Both the position numbers and the translations under genes were made by a program. Shown one piece after another: positions 29,822-38,414 of a stretch of 64,000 nt of DNA (its first letter is position 1; each line of letters starts with the position of its first letter). The notes beneath the pieces were generated by a model. The model worked only from the letters and a program-made list of their open reading frames with translations, was not told where the DNA came from and did no database searches. Origin of the DNA: Marinobacterium nitratireducens. Lineage in GTDB: Bacteria > Pseudomonadota > Gammaproteobacteria > Pseudomonadales > Balneatricaceae. The stretch covers positions 73,667 through 137,666 of the forward strand of contig NZ_BMLT01000013.1 of assembly GCF_014645375.1 (NCBI RefSeq). The letters run 5' to 3'.

Positions 29822-30089
29822 GTATCAGGTAACCTTTAAGCAACTGGAATGGTGCGGAAAAATAAGGCGGTATTCTATCAGGTTGCTACCGGGGCGGCTA
29901 TGGAACCTGCGAACAAGTCCCGTTTATTCCGGCGCTGGGAAAGAGCGCATTGCACGGCGGGCCTGGTGCGGCCGTCGGTGCATCTTCAGGGCCCTTGCGA
30001 AGCCAGGAGGCGAGGTCCTAACGGCAGACGGAACTATGGTACAGTCAGCCGGAATACTGTTCCGATACATGAGCGCGAAGGATTACCTC

Positions 30090-31208
30090 ATGACTGTCAA
30101 AAGGCTGTTAGGGGCTGTCGGCATTGACCGGTTCGGCCTGTTCCACAAACGGCAACAGCTGCTGTGGCTGATACCGGTATTGCTGCTGCTCTGTGGCGGG
30201 CAGGCCCGGGCCCTGACCGTGGTCGGGCTGCACAGTGCCGAGCTCGAAGTCGCGCAGCTGGAGACGGAACCGACGCCGCAGCAGACGCTCGACGGTCTGG
30301 CGCAGGTGCTGGTCAAGCTCAGCGGCCGCCGTGACGTCGCCTCCAGCGAGGGGTACCGGGGCATCCTCGAGCAGGCGCCGATGCTGTTGAGCCAGTATCG
30401 CTTCCGGCCAAAGGAAAATGGCGCGTTGCTGGAGCTCAAGTATGACGCGCCGGCGCTTGACCGGCTGCTGAGCGAAGCCGGTATCCGCGGCCCCGGCACG
30501 CAGCGGCCGGCGGTGCTGTTGTGGCTGGCGGTCGATGACAGCGGCCGCCTCGATTATGCGCCGCCGGATCACCCGGCACTGCTGGCGCTGGAGCGCAGGG
30601 CGCGGCAGCGTGGTCTGCCGTTGCAGCAGCCGCTGCTGGATCTTCAGGATCAGGTGGCACTGCCGCCACAGGCGCTGCGGGAGCTCTCCGATGCGGCGGT
30701 GCGCGAGGCCTCCGCTCGGTACCGGCCGGACGCCATCCTGATGGGTTGGGTGTTTGCCGAAGGCGGCGTCTGGCACAGCCGTTTCAATCTGTTGGCGCAG
30801 GGAGAAAGCCGCACGCTTGCGCCCGACGGTGACCTTGCGGCCCAGATGGCGGAGGCGGCGGACAGCGCCGCCGATCTGCTGTTGCTCGGCGGTGCGCCGC
30901 GCCAGGCGTTCAGCTACCGCCCGAGGGGGCTGGTGCTGGATATTGAGGGCGTCGATTCGCAGTCGGCCTATCTGCAGCTGATCAGTCTGTTGCGCGGCAC
31001 CGAGGGGGTGTCAGCAGTCTTTCCCGAACGCTTCAGTCAGGGAAGACTGCAACTGCGCGTTCAGCTGGAGACCAGTGTGGCGCGGCTGCAGCAGACCCTG
31101 GAGCTGGAGCCGCGACTGCAGGAGATTCCGCAGTTCGGCAGCGCACAGCCCGGTGACACCGGGCTGCTGCAGTATCGCTGGAGCGGGCTGGGGGAGGCGG
31201 CGCAATGA
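30090..31208 (+). CDS. DUF2066 domain-containing protein
   Basis: A 372-residue protein with an N-terminal hydrophobic segment (LLWLIPVLLLLCGGQARA) that is probably a signal peptide, and the DUF2066 body (TPQQTLDGLAQVLVKLSGRRDV; SEGYRGILEQAPMLLSQYRF). Function is unknown; it commonly sits between purM and perM/hda in Pseudomonas-like genomes, as here. The ATG at 30090 has GAAGGA six bases upstream; the frame is open farther left (ATG 30069, 29802) without a better ribosome site. Its stop overlaps the next start (ATGA). Confidence 0.85.
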   Translation: MTVKRLLGAVGIDRFGLFHKRQQLLWLIPVLLLLCGGQARALTVVGLHSAELEVAQLETEPTPQQTLDGLAQVLVKLSGRRDVASSEGYRGILEQAPMLLSQYRFRPKENGALLELKYDAPALDRLLSEAGIRGPGTQRPAVLLWLAVDDSGRLDYAPPDHPALLALERRARQRGLPLQQPLLDLQDQVALPPQALRELSDAAVREASARYRPDAILMGWVFAEGGVWHSRFNLLAQGESRTLAPDGDLAAQMAEAADSAADLLLLGGAPRQAFSYRPRGLVLDIEGVDSQSAYLQLISLLRGTEGVSAVFPERFSQGRLQLRVQLETSVARLQQTLELEPRLQEIPQFGSAQPGDTGLLQYRWSGLGEAAQ

Positions 31209-32302
31209 CGGAATCGCAGCGCTGGTTCCTGCTGATCTGCACTTTGGTGCTGGGGGGGCTGGTCTACCTGCTGGCGCCGATCCTGTCGCCCTTTCTGATA
31301 GCCGGGCTGCTGGCGTATCTGTTCGATCCGCTCGTCGACCGGCTCGAAGAGCGGCGCATGAGCCGTACCGGAGGGGTGGTGCTGGTGTTCGTGCTGCTGA
31401 CCACCCTCATGGTCGTGTCGGTGCTGTTGCTGCTGCCCCAGCTTGGGCGCCAGGTTCAGGTGATGATCGATCGCGTGCCGGTGGTGATCGAACTGTTCGA
31501 ACAGCGCCTGCTGCCGCAGGTCGAGGCGTTTCTCGGTGTCGACACCTCGGCGCTGGATTTTGGCAGTCTGAAAACGCTGATGCTGGGCAACTGGCAGGAA
31601 ACCGGCAATCTGATGGCGAAACTGGCCGGAGGCATCACCAAATCGGGACTCGCAGTCGCCGCCTGGGCTGCCAATATGGTGCTGATACCGGTGGTGATGT
31701 TCTATCTGCTGCGGGACTGGGACATCGTCATGGCGCGCATCCGGGTGCTGCTGCCGCTCTATCTCGAACCCCGGGTGTCGCTCTGGGCGCGGGAATGCGA
31801 CGAGGTGCTGGGGGCGTTTATCAAGGGGCAACTGCTGGTGATGCTGGCCCTCGGCGCGATTTATGCAATCGGTCTCTGGCTGGTGGGGCTTGATATTGCG
31901 CTGTTGATTGGTATGCTGGCCGGCCTTGCCAGTATCGTACCCTACCTGGGCTTTATCGTCGGCATTGTTGCGGCCAGTGTCGCGGCCTTTATCCAGTTCC
32001 AGGATCCGACGATACTGGTATGGGTAGCCGTGGTTTTCGGCATCGGGCAGGCGCTCGAGGGGATGGTGCTGACGCCTCTGCTGGTGGGCGATCGCATCGG
32101 GTTGCACCCGGTGGCGGTGATTTTCGCCATCATGGCGGGCGGGCAGCTGTTCGGCTTTGTCGGCGTGTTGCTGGCGTTGCCTGTGGCGGCGGTGATCATG
32201 GTGCTGCTGCGCCATCTTCACCGGGGGTACAAGAGCAGTACGCTGTATGGTTCGGCAACCGTTGCCGAGGTGGATTTGCGCAATACAGAACCGGATGAAT
32301 AA
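31205..32302 (+). CDS. AI-2E/PerM family permease
   Basis: A 365-residue inner-membrane protein of the AI-2E transporter (UPF0118) family. It shows paired N-terminal helices (LVYLLAPILSPFLIAGLLAYL), a soluble helical insert and the conserved second half with GQLLVMLALGAIYAIGLWLVG, GLASIVPYLGFIVGIV, the GxGQALEGMVLTPLLVGDRIGLHP motif and a final helix block. Substrates in the family vary and cannot be assigned. It overlaps hda by eight bases and the DUF2066 gene by four, so the three form one transcript. Confidence 0.88.
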   Translation: MTESQRWFLLICTLVLGGLVYLLAPILSPFLIAGLLAYLFDPLVDRLEERRMSRTGGVVLVFVLLTTLMVVSVLLLLPQLGRQVQVMIDRVPVVIELFEQRLLPQVEAFLGVDTSALDFGSLKTLMLGNWQETGNLMAKLAGGITKSGLAVAAWAANMVLIPVVMFYLLRDWDIVMARIRVLLPLYLEPRVSLWARECDEVLGAFIKGQLLVMLALGAIYAIGLWLVGLDIALLIGMLAGLASIVPYLGFIVGIVAASVAAFIQFQDPTILVWVAVVFGIGQALEGMVLTPLLVGDRIGLHPVAVIFAIMAGGQLFGFVGVLLALPVAAVIMVLLRHLHRGYKSSTLYGSATVAEVDLRNTEPDE

Positions 32303-32999
32303 CACGGCACCTTTTCAGTTACCGCTGGGCGTTTCGCTCCGCGATGACGCACGCTTCGAGAATTACCTGACCGGCGCCAACGGCCTGGCCTGCGCCATGC
32401 TGCAGCAGGCAGCCCAGGGGCAGGGTGAGCTGCTGCTGTTTCTCTGGGGAACCCAGGGCGTCGGCTGTACCCATCTTTTGCAGGCAGCCTGCCACACGGC
32501 GGAGCCTGCGCGTCGCACAGCGGTCTATCTGCCGCTGGCCGAGCTGATGCATCTGGGCCCCGGCATTCTCGAGGGTATGGAACACCTCGATCTGGTCTGC
32601 ATCGACGACATCCAGCTGATCGCCGGCAACCGTCTGTGGGAAGAGGGGATGTTCCACTTCTTCAACCGGATCCGGGCGCAGAACAACCGGCTGGTGGTGG
32701 CGGCGGACCGGGCGCCGCGTCAGCTCGGGCTCAACCTGCCGGACCTGCTGTCGCGCCTGAGCTGGGGCATGGTGTTCCAGCTGCACCCGTTGCCGGACGA
32801 AGACAAGGAGCGGGCGCTGCAGCTGCGCGCCCGCGCCCGTGGATTTCAGCTTTCGTCCGAAGTGGTGCGCTATCTGATCCACCATGCCAGCCGCGATATG
32901 GGCGATCTGTTCCAGCTGCTCGAGCGACTCGACCGGGCGTCTCTCAGCGCCAAGCGCAAGATCACCATTCCCTTTATCAAGCAGGAGATGGGCTGGTAG
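32295..32999 (+). CDS. hda: DnaA regulatory inactivator Hda
   Basis: A 234-residue AAA+ protein that, with the DNA-loaded beta clamp, stimulates ATP hydrolysis by DnaA after replication starts. The N-terminal QLPLGVSLRDD fits the clamp-binding motif. DnaA-like blocks follow: P-loop region GTQGVGCTHLLQAACH, Walker B VCIDDIQLIAG, sensor region VVAADRAPRQLG and LPDLLSRLSWGMVFQLHPL with the arginine finger. The P-loop Lys/Arg position is Cys, which is unusual. Length and synteny (purM, DUF2066, perM, hda) support the call. The start ATG lies inside the perM stop region. Confidence 0.93.
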   Translation: MNNTAPFQLPLGVSLRDDARFENYLTGANGLACAMLQQAAQGQGELLLFLWGTQGVGCTHLLQAACHTAEPARRTAVYLPLAELMHLGPGILEGMEHLDLVCIDDIQLIAGNRLWEEGMFHFFNRIRAQNNRLVVAADRAPRQLGLNLPDLLSRLSWGMVFQLHPLPDEDKERALQLRARARGFQLSSEVVRYLIHHASRDMGDLFQLLERLDRASLSAKRKITIPFIKQEMGW

Positions 33000-33084
33000 C
33001 GCCGGAGCCGGCGGCGACTGCTATGCTGATTTCGACGGCTTTGATTGCCGCTTCCCGCTACCTTCCGTGTGCAACAGGATGCCC

Positions 33085-33831
33085 ATGTATCGACTGATCG
33101 ACGAACAGCCGGATTTCCTGGTCATCGACAAGGCTCCGGGGATTGCGGTGCACCGGGATCAGACCGACGCAGGGCTGACGATGCTGCTGGAGCGGGACCG
33201 GGGCGAGTCGCTGCATCTGGTGCACAGGCTCGACCGCATGACCTCCGGTCTGATGCTGTTCGCGCGCAACGCGAAAACCGCGGCGCAGCTCGGGGAGCTG
33301 TTTCGTGCCCGCCAGGTCGACAAGTTCTATCTCGCGTTGTCGGATCGCAAGCCATCGCGCAAGCAGGGGCTGGTGCGCGGTGACATGACCCGTGGCCGCC
33401 GTGGTGGCTGGCGTCTGGCCAAAACCCTGGTCAATCCGGCCGTTACGCAGTTTTTCAGCGTCTCGGTAGGCGAGGGCGAACGTCTGTTTCTGTTGCGTCC
33501 GCTCACCGGTCGCACCCATCAGCTGAGGGTTGCGCTCAAGAGCCTCGGTGCGCCCATCATCGGCGATCCGGCCTACCATGAGCGCAGTGCCGCGCCGGAG
33601 ACTCGCGGATACCTGCACGCCTGGATGCTGGGGTTCGAACTCAACGGGCGCCGCTATCGCTACCGCAGCGATCCTCAGATCGGCGAGCGTTTTCAGACCG
33701 AGGCGCTGCAGTCTGCGCTGGAGGCCTGGCAGGATCCCTGGTCGCTGCCCTGGCCGCGGGTGCCATCGGCGCACACACCGGCCTCACAGGACGCATCACA
33801 AGGCAACAAGGCAGTAAAAGATGACGGATGA
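33085..33831 (+). CDS. RluA-family pseudouridine synthase
   Basis: A 248-residue enzyme isomerising uridine to pseudouridine in RNA. It has the catalytic block LVHRLDRMTSGLMLFARN (Asp of HRLD), the RluA start FLVIDKAPGIAVHRD, and PLTGRTHQLRVALKSLGAPIIGDPAYH near the C-terminus. It lacks an S4 domain, matching the short TIGR01621-type group whose RNA target is not settled. The second ATG (33085) is chosen because AGGA lies five bases upstream; MPMYRL from 33079 is possible. Its end overlaps the next gene by 11 bases. Confidence 0.9.
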   Translation: MYRLIDEQPDFLVIDKAPGIAVHRDQTDAGLTMLLERDRGESLHLVHRLDRMTSGLMLFARNAKTAAQLGELFRARQVDKFYLALSDRKPSRKQGLVRGDMTRGRRGGWRLAKTLVNPAVTQFFSVSVGEGERLFLLRPLTGRTHQLRVALKSLGAPIIGDPAYHERSAAPETRGYLHAWMLGFELNGRRYRYRSDPQIGERFQTEALQSALEAWQDPWSLPWPRVPSAHTPASQDASQGNKAVKDDG

Positions 33832-34036
33832 GCGACAACCGCGGGATTTCGATGCCCGCGACGAGGCCGATAAAGCGGCATTTCTGGAACAGACCTGGTG
33901 CGACAACTGTCAGCAGGCAAACCTCGGCATGACCGATCCGGTGGAATACGAGCTGAAGGGCATCGTGTTTATCGAGGGGCGCTGCCGGCGCTGCGGGCAG
34001 CCGGTGCTGACCGAACTCACCGATGACGACTTCTGA
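33821..34036 (+). CDS. Small zinc-ribbon-like protein
   Basis: A 71-residue acidic protein with two cysteine pairs, CDNC and CRRC, spaced about 32 residues apart, a pattern fitting a small zinc ribbon. It starts inside the pseudouridine synthase gene and is followed after 15 bases by tcdA, so it is cotranscribed with RNA-modification genes. Function unknown. Confidence 0.75.
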   Translation: MTDERQPRDFDARDEADKAAFLEQTWCDNCQQANLGMTDPVEYELKGIVFIEGRCRRCGQPVLTELTDDDF

Positions 34037-34051
34037 AGGAGCTTGACCCAG

Positions 34052-34855
34052 GTGTCCAACGATTTCGACCTTCGCTTCGGCGGCAGTCGCCGGCTCTATG
34101 GTCAGGATGCGGTCGAGCTCTATCGCCGCAGCCATGTCTGCGTGATCGGCATCGGCGGCGTGGGGTCCTGGGTCGCCGAAGGACTGGCGCGCACAGGCAT
34201 CGGTCGTATCACCCTGATCGACCTGGACGATGTCTGCGTGACCAACACCAACCGCCAGATCCATGCGCTGAGTTCGACCGTCGGTCGCTCCAAGGCCCTG
34301 GTGATGGCCGAGCGCATCGAGGCGATCAATCCGGAGTGTCGGGTGCAGCCGATCGAGGAGTTCATCACCCGCGACAACATCCCGGAGCTGATCAGCCGGG
34401 AGTACGACTACGTGGTCGATGCCATCGACAGTCTGCGCGAGAAAGCGGCGCTGATTGCACACTGCAAACGCAACAAGATACCGCTGATCACCGTCGGTGG
34501 CGCCGGCGGCCAGACCGATCCGACCCGTATCGCGATCGCGGATCTGAGCAAGACATCGCAGGACCCGCTGGCGGCCAAGGTGCGCTCCTTCCTGCGTCGC
34601 CACTATGGTTTCAGCAAATCGAAGAAATTCGGCGTCGACTGCGTCTACTCCACCGAGCAGCTGGTGTATCCGCAGCCCGATGGCAGCGTCTGTCAGCAGA
34701 AAACCCTGAGCGACGGCAACACCCGGCTGGATTGCGACGGCGGTTTCGGCGCCTCCGTATGCGTGACGGCCAGTTTCGGCTTCGTGGCGGTGTCGCGCCT
34801 GCTGCAGAAGATGAACGAGCGAGAAGCCCGGCGGCTCTCATCACTTCAGGACTAG
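34052..34855 (+). CDS. tcdA: tRNA threonylcarbamoyladenosine dehydratase
   Basis: A 267-residue E1/ThiF-like enzyme that ATP-dependently cyclises t6A37 of tRNA to ct6A. It has the nucleotide-binding IGIGGVGSWVAEGLARTGIG, DLDDVCVTNTNRQ, YVVDAIDSLREKAALI and the C-terminal family signature CDGGFGASVCVTASFGFVAV. The GTG start at 34052 is chosen because AAGGAG (34036-34041) is 10 bases upstream; TTG at 34043 would sit too close. Confidence 0.93.
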   Translation: MSNDFDLRFGGSRRLYGQDAVELYRRSHVCVIGIGGVGSWVAEGLARTGIGRITLIDLDDVCVTNTNRQIHALSSTVGRSKALVMAERIEAINPECRVQPIEEFITRDNIPELISREYDYVVDAIDSLREKAALIAHCKRNKIPLITVGGAGGQTDPTRIAIADLSKTSQDPLAAKVRSFLRRHYGFSKSKKFGVDCVYSTEQLVYPQPDGSVCQQKTLSDGNTRLDCDGGFGASVCVTASFGFVAVSRLLQKMNEREARRLSSLQD

Positions 34856-34859
34856 ACCC

Positions 34860-35115
34860 GCAGGAGCCCTGTTCTCGGGGCGAAACGTCCTGGTAAAGGG
34901 GTGTCGCGATCGCTCGCGGAGCGAGCTCCTACATAAAAAAAGAAGCAGCTACGAATCGTAGGAGCCCACTCCGTGGGCGAATTGTGACGGCACCGAGGCT
35001 TATCGCTCGCGGAGCGAGCTCCTACATAAAAAAAGAAGCAGCTCGAATCGTAGGAGCCCACTCCGTGGGCGAATTGTGACGGCACCGAAGATTATCGCTC
35101 GCGGAGCGAGCTCCT
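34860..35115. repeat. Cluster of REP palindromes in alternating orientation (~93-bp tandem unit)
   Basis: Forward REP cores (GTAGGAGC...GGGCGAA type) occur at about 34860-34884 (first base diverged), 34958-34981 and 35050-35073. Reverse cores (TCGCTCGCGGAGCGAGC) occur at about 34909-34931, 35002-35024 and 35094-35115. The sequence from 34909 to 35001 is repeated at 35002-35093 with few changes. This is a REPIN/BIME array downstream of tcdA, between convergent genes. It holds no gene; open frames through it are by-products. Confidence 0.9.
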
Positions 35116-35143
35116 GTATCCAGGCGATGTGCTTAGAGTTTCC

Positions 35144-35749
35144 TCAGCCCAGCCCCACCTTGATTCCCAGCGCCATGAGCGCAACGCCCACCGTGCCTTC
35201 GATGCGGTGACGGACCCGGGAGAGCCAGGCCTGCACCGGCGGGCGCGTCAACAGCACCACCACCAGGGCAAGCCAGCAGAACTCGACCGTCACCGGTGTC
35301 AGGCCGTAGAGCGCCAGCCAGGCCTGGCTCAGGTCCTGTTCCAGCACCTGCGAGAACATCGCCAGGAAAAACAGCAGCACCTTGGGATTGAACAGGCTGA
35401 TCAGCAGGCCTTCGGCAAAGGCGTTGCGGCCGCCTGTGCGCACATCGGATACCGCGTCCGGCGACTTCTTGCGGCTGCTCAGCAGGTAGACGACGCCCAT
35501 GTACAGCAGGTAGGCGCCGCCGAGCCAGCGGATGGCACCAAACAGCGCCGGCGACTGGCTGATCAGGGCCGCAATGCCGACCAGCGACAGTGACGCATGT
35601 ATCAGCAGCGCGGTGGCAAGGCCTGCGGCGGTAACGAAGCCGCTACGCAGGCCGCCGTTCAGGGTATTGCGCAATACGATTGCCATGTTGGCGCCGGGCA
35701 ACATGGCGCCCAGCAGTGAAATGCCGGCGAACAGCATCCATTCGGTCAT
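35144..35749 (-). CDS. LysE family translocator
   Basis: A 201-residue inner-membrane exporter of the LysE/RhtB family, which expels amino acids or homoserine-like compounds by proton exchange. It starts MTEWMLFAGISLLGAMLPGANMAIVLRNTL with the family's conserved GAMLPGANM turn, and has six predicted helices including FVTAAGLATALLIHASLSL and LFNPKVLLFFLAMFSQVL. The substrate cannot be read from the sequence. The frame extends upstream to 35797 but the signature start is at 35749. Confidence 0.88.
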   Translation of the reverse strand: MTEWMLFAGISLLGAMLPGANMAIVLRNTLNGGLRSGFVTAAGLATALLIHASLSLVGIAALISQSPALFGAIRWLGGAYLLYMGVVYLLSSRKKSPDAVSDVRTGGRNAFAEGLLISLFNPKVLLFFLAMFSQVLEQDLSQAWLALYGLTPVTVEFCWLALVVVLLTRPPVQAWLSRVRHRIEGTVGVALMALGIKVGLG

Positions 35750-35847
35750 CAGTGCGTCTCCGTGTCCCGCTTGAGTCATCCTGCGGCTGGAGGGCATTTT
35801 AGGGCGCGGATGTCCGGAAGCCGAATGCCGAATGCTGATTCCGGTTA

Positions 35848-36789
35848 TCAGCTTTGGTTATAACCGGATCGGGAGAAGGGCGAACTGCGCAGTGCCTCGT
35901 AGAATTGCTGCCGCAGGAAGCGGTGCGCAGGGTCGTGCTGCTGGCGCTGGTGCCAGATCAGCGAATACTGAACCCTGGGAACGTCGAACGGCAATGGTCG
36001 CTGTTCCAGCGCCAGGCCCTCATCCAGCCCAAGCAGGTTGTGTGCCATGTGCGTCGGCAGTGTCAGCAGGCAGTCGCTGCTGGCGCAGAAGGCGAGCGCA
36101 GACTGAAAGAACGGCACGGTGATATGGATGCGCCGCTGGCGCCCGAGTGCGGCCAGGGCGCTGTTAAGCGGCCGGTTCTTGTCGCCGCCACCGCTGATAC
36201 TGATATGGTCGGCGCCGACATAGTCTTCCAGCGACAGCGCGTCATCCGACAGCAGCGGGTGTCCCCGACGCAGCAGGCAGCAGTAGTCGTCCTGACCCAC
36301 TTCGCGGCCATGGATATCGTCGTAGGTATCATCGAGCACGCAGGCGGCCAGGTCCATGCGACCTTCGCGAAGGTCCCGGATCATCGACGGCTCCCAGAGG
36401 TGGAAGTGCAGCTGAAGGCCTGGGGCGGTGCGATACAGTGCCGCCACGAGCGGGGGCAGTATGTGCTCGGAGATATAGTCGGTAATGGCGATATTGAACC
36501 GGCCGTCGTAGAGCGACGGGTCGAACTGGCTCGGTACCAGACAGCTCTCGATCTGCACCAGCAGCGATGGCAGCTGGCCGGCCAGCGCTTCGGCCCTCGG
36601 CGTCAGCTGCATTTCGTTGCCGACGCGCACCAGCAGCGGGTCTCCGAACAGTTCGCGCAGCTGCGCCAGATTGCGGCTCATCGCCGGCTGGCTGACGTGC
36701 AGAGCCCGGGCTGCCTGGCTGACGCTGCGGCTTTGCAGCAGACGGTAAAGCGCCGGCAGCAGGTTCAGATTGATGCGCGAAAGTTCCAT
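35848..36789 (-). CDS. LysR family transcriptional regulator
   Basis: A 313-residue LTTR: N-terminal helix-turn-helix (LQSRSVSQAARALHVSQPAM, then LAQLRELFGDPLLVR) and a periplasmic-binding-like effector domain. Target and effector are unknown. It points toward the LysE gene but 98 bp separate them; it is divergent from the unknown gene at 37086. Confidence 0.88.
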   Translation of the reverse strand: MELSRINLNLLPALYRLLQSRSVSQAARALHVSQPAMSRNLAQLRELFGDPLLVRVGNEMQLTPRAEALAGQLPSLLVQIESCLVPSQFDPSLYDGRFNIAITDYISEHILPPLVAALYRTAPGLQLHFHLWEPSMIRDLREGRMDLAACVLDDTYDDIHGREVGQDDYCCLLRRGHPLLSDDALSLEDYVGADHISISGGGDKNRPLNSALAALGRQRRIHITVPFFQSALAFCASSDCLLTLPTHMAHNLLGLDEGLALEQRPLPFDVPRVQYSLIWHQRQQHDPAHRFLRQQFYEALRSSPFSRSGYNQS

Positions 36790-37085
36790 GCGGCAAGGGT
36801 ATCAGCATGAGTTATAACTTGGGAAGCGTCATGCATGCTGCGGTGATTTTGTCTGTAAATGGCGACGATTGGGCGGTATTCTGCATCTGATTGGGCACGG
36901 CCGGAGACGCCGGTCCTGTTGCGGCGGTCTATACTGATCGGATCGAACGGGTGTGGCTGTTAGCGCGCCTGCCTGTGGGAACCGGAGGACGCCGGTCGGA
37001 CAGTACGCGAACAGAGCAAGGAGGCACAAAGGCTTGAACAGGATAATGCAGATCAGCACGGCCCCGGGCCGGATATCGGAGCGCG

Positions 37086-38099
37086 ATGATGGCGTCTGAA
37101 CAGCAGTTTCGCGAGGCCGCTGCTGCCGACGTTTGCGCGGATGCCGTCACCGACGGCGGGTTCGATCGCGGTTTCGGCCGGATGCTGCAGCACGCCGGCA
37201 TTCCCGACGCGCTCATCCAGGAGCTGTCGCAGGATGCGTCCGAGCCGGGGATAACGGCTTTGGAGCAGGTCCTGCTCGGATGCTGGCCGGTCGATGATTA
37301 CCAGGCCGCAGTATCCGAACCCGAGGCGGTAGTCGCGCGCACCGAGCAGGCCCGTAGCACCTTTATGGATGGCGCTGCGCAGCTGAACCGGGAGCTGGAG
37401 ACGCTCGATATTGCCGGCCTGATCGATATTCGGGTGACGGTCGGCGGAGTGCAGCTGGACTGGAGCCGCTTTGAGTGCTGCGACCTGCATTTCGGGCAGC
37501 TCTGGCTTGCCGAGACGAGAATGCTCGAGTGGCTTGCGGACGCCCGTGAGCGGGTCGAAGGCTTGTGCCGGCCGGCCAGAACCTGGGCGCTGGCCGCCAG
37601 TGTCTGCGAAATCGAGCGTGAGACCGGGCAGACGCGAGCGACCGCCGTCGAGTCCGGGGACCTTCAGGCTTATACCGGCCTGGTGTTCAAGTGGGCCTGG
37701 AATCTGCAGGGTCTCAATGCGCTCGAGTACGGCGAGCTGGCTGCGCGAGGGCAGAACCCTTTGTTGCTGGCTATCGGCGGATCGCGCCTTCGGGCTGGCT
37801 ACGGCGTGCCGAGCCAGGCGTTCCGAACGCTGGGGTTGAGTACCCGTAATGCCACTGCAGAGCAGCTGCGTGCGGTAGCCCGGTTGCTGTTTGACCGCGG
37901 AGATCTGGCGCCGGAGCAGTTTTCTCTGCTCTCGCATTGCGATAGCTTGCTGCGCCCGTCGGAAAGGCTGGCCGCCCATGACTGGGTCGACCGATACGGC
38001 CAGTTGCTGGCGGATCTGTGGATTCGCGGCGATCGCGGCAGCTGGGTGGAAAGCACGCTCGATCTGCTCAAGCGGGCTGAATCGGGTGTTGCTGCCTGA
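37086..38099 (+). CDS. Uncharacterised soluble protein
   Basis: A 337-residue protein without signal peptide, transmembrane segment or recognised domain. It is mostly helical in appearance, rich in Glu, Arg, Ala and Leu, with cysteines at ECCDLHFG and SVCEIERE. GGAG lies four bases before the first ATG; the second ATG at 37089 gives a better spacing. A TATACT -10-like element is at 36930. Neighbours (LysR upstream, TRAP genes downstream) do not suggest a role. Confidence 0.6.
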   Translation: MMASEQQFREAAAADVCADAVTDGGFDRGFGRMLQHAGIPDALIQELSQDASEPGITALEQVLLGCWPVDDYQAAVSEPEAVVARTEQARSTFMDGAAQLNRELETLDIAGLIDIRVTVGGVQLDWSRFECCDLHFGQLWLAETRMLEWLADARERVEGLCRPARTWALAASVCEIERETGQTRATAVESGDLQAYTGLVFKWAWNLQGLNALEYGELAARGQNPLLLAIGGSRLRAGYGVPSQAFRTLGLSTRNATAEQLRAVARLLFDRGDLAPEQFSLLSHCDSLLRPSERLAAHDWVDRYGQLLADLWIRGDRGSWVESTLDLLKRAESGVAA

Positions 38100-38414
38100 T
38101 GTCCGGATGCGGCGCTGCACTACGGCGCCACAACCGCGCTGGCGTCGACGCCATCCACCTGATTCCTAGAAGTTTTTAGCTCTTATTTCACCCTTGGTCC
38201 GGTCTGTGCCTATGCTGTAAACAGCAAATGGCCGCGCGCGGCTGTGACGCGGAGCTTCCGGAACCGGCCGGCAGACTTCCGGCGGTGCAGACGCGATGCG
38301 GCTCCCTGCTGTAATCACCCACCGGGCAGGACCGCCCCGGGTCGGGAGGAGCAGTCGGCTGCTTCCGGCGCGGAACGTCTCCGGTGATCGTTGGGCAACA
38401 ACAAGGGAATAACC
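38100..38414 (+). promoter_or_regulatory. Upstream region of the TRAP operon with a possible promoter
   Basis: No gene is seen in this 315-bp stretch. A weak sigma70-like pair, TTGGTC at 38194-38199 and TGTAAA at 38216-38221 (16-bp spacer), lies about 195 bp before the TAXI gene, leaving a long leader. The leader is GC-rich with possible local stems; no known riboswitch is recognised. Confidence 0.3.

Noticed and set aside
34909..35115. Possible CRISPR array
   Set aside because: The units are nearly identical throughout, with no variable spacers, and are built of REP palindromes; no cas genes are present.
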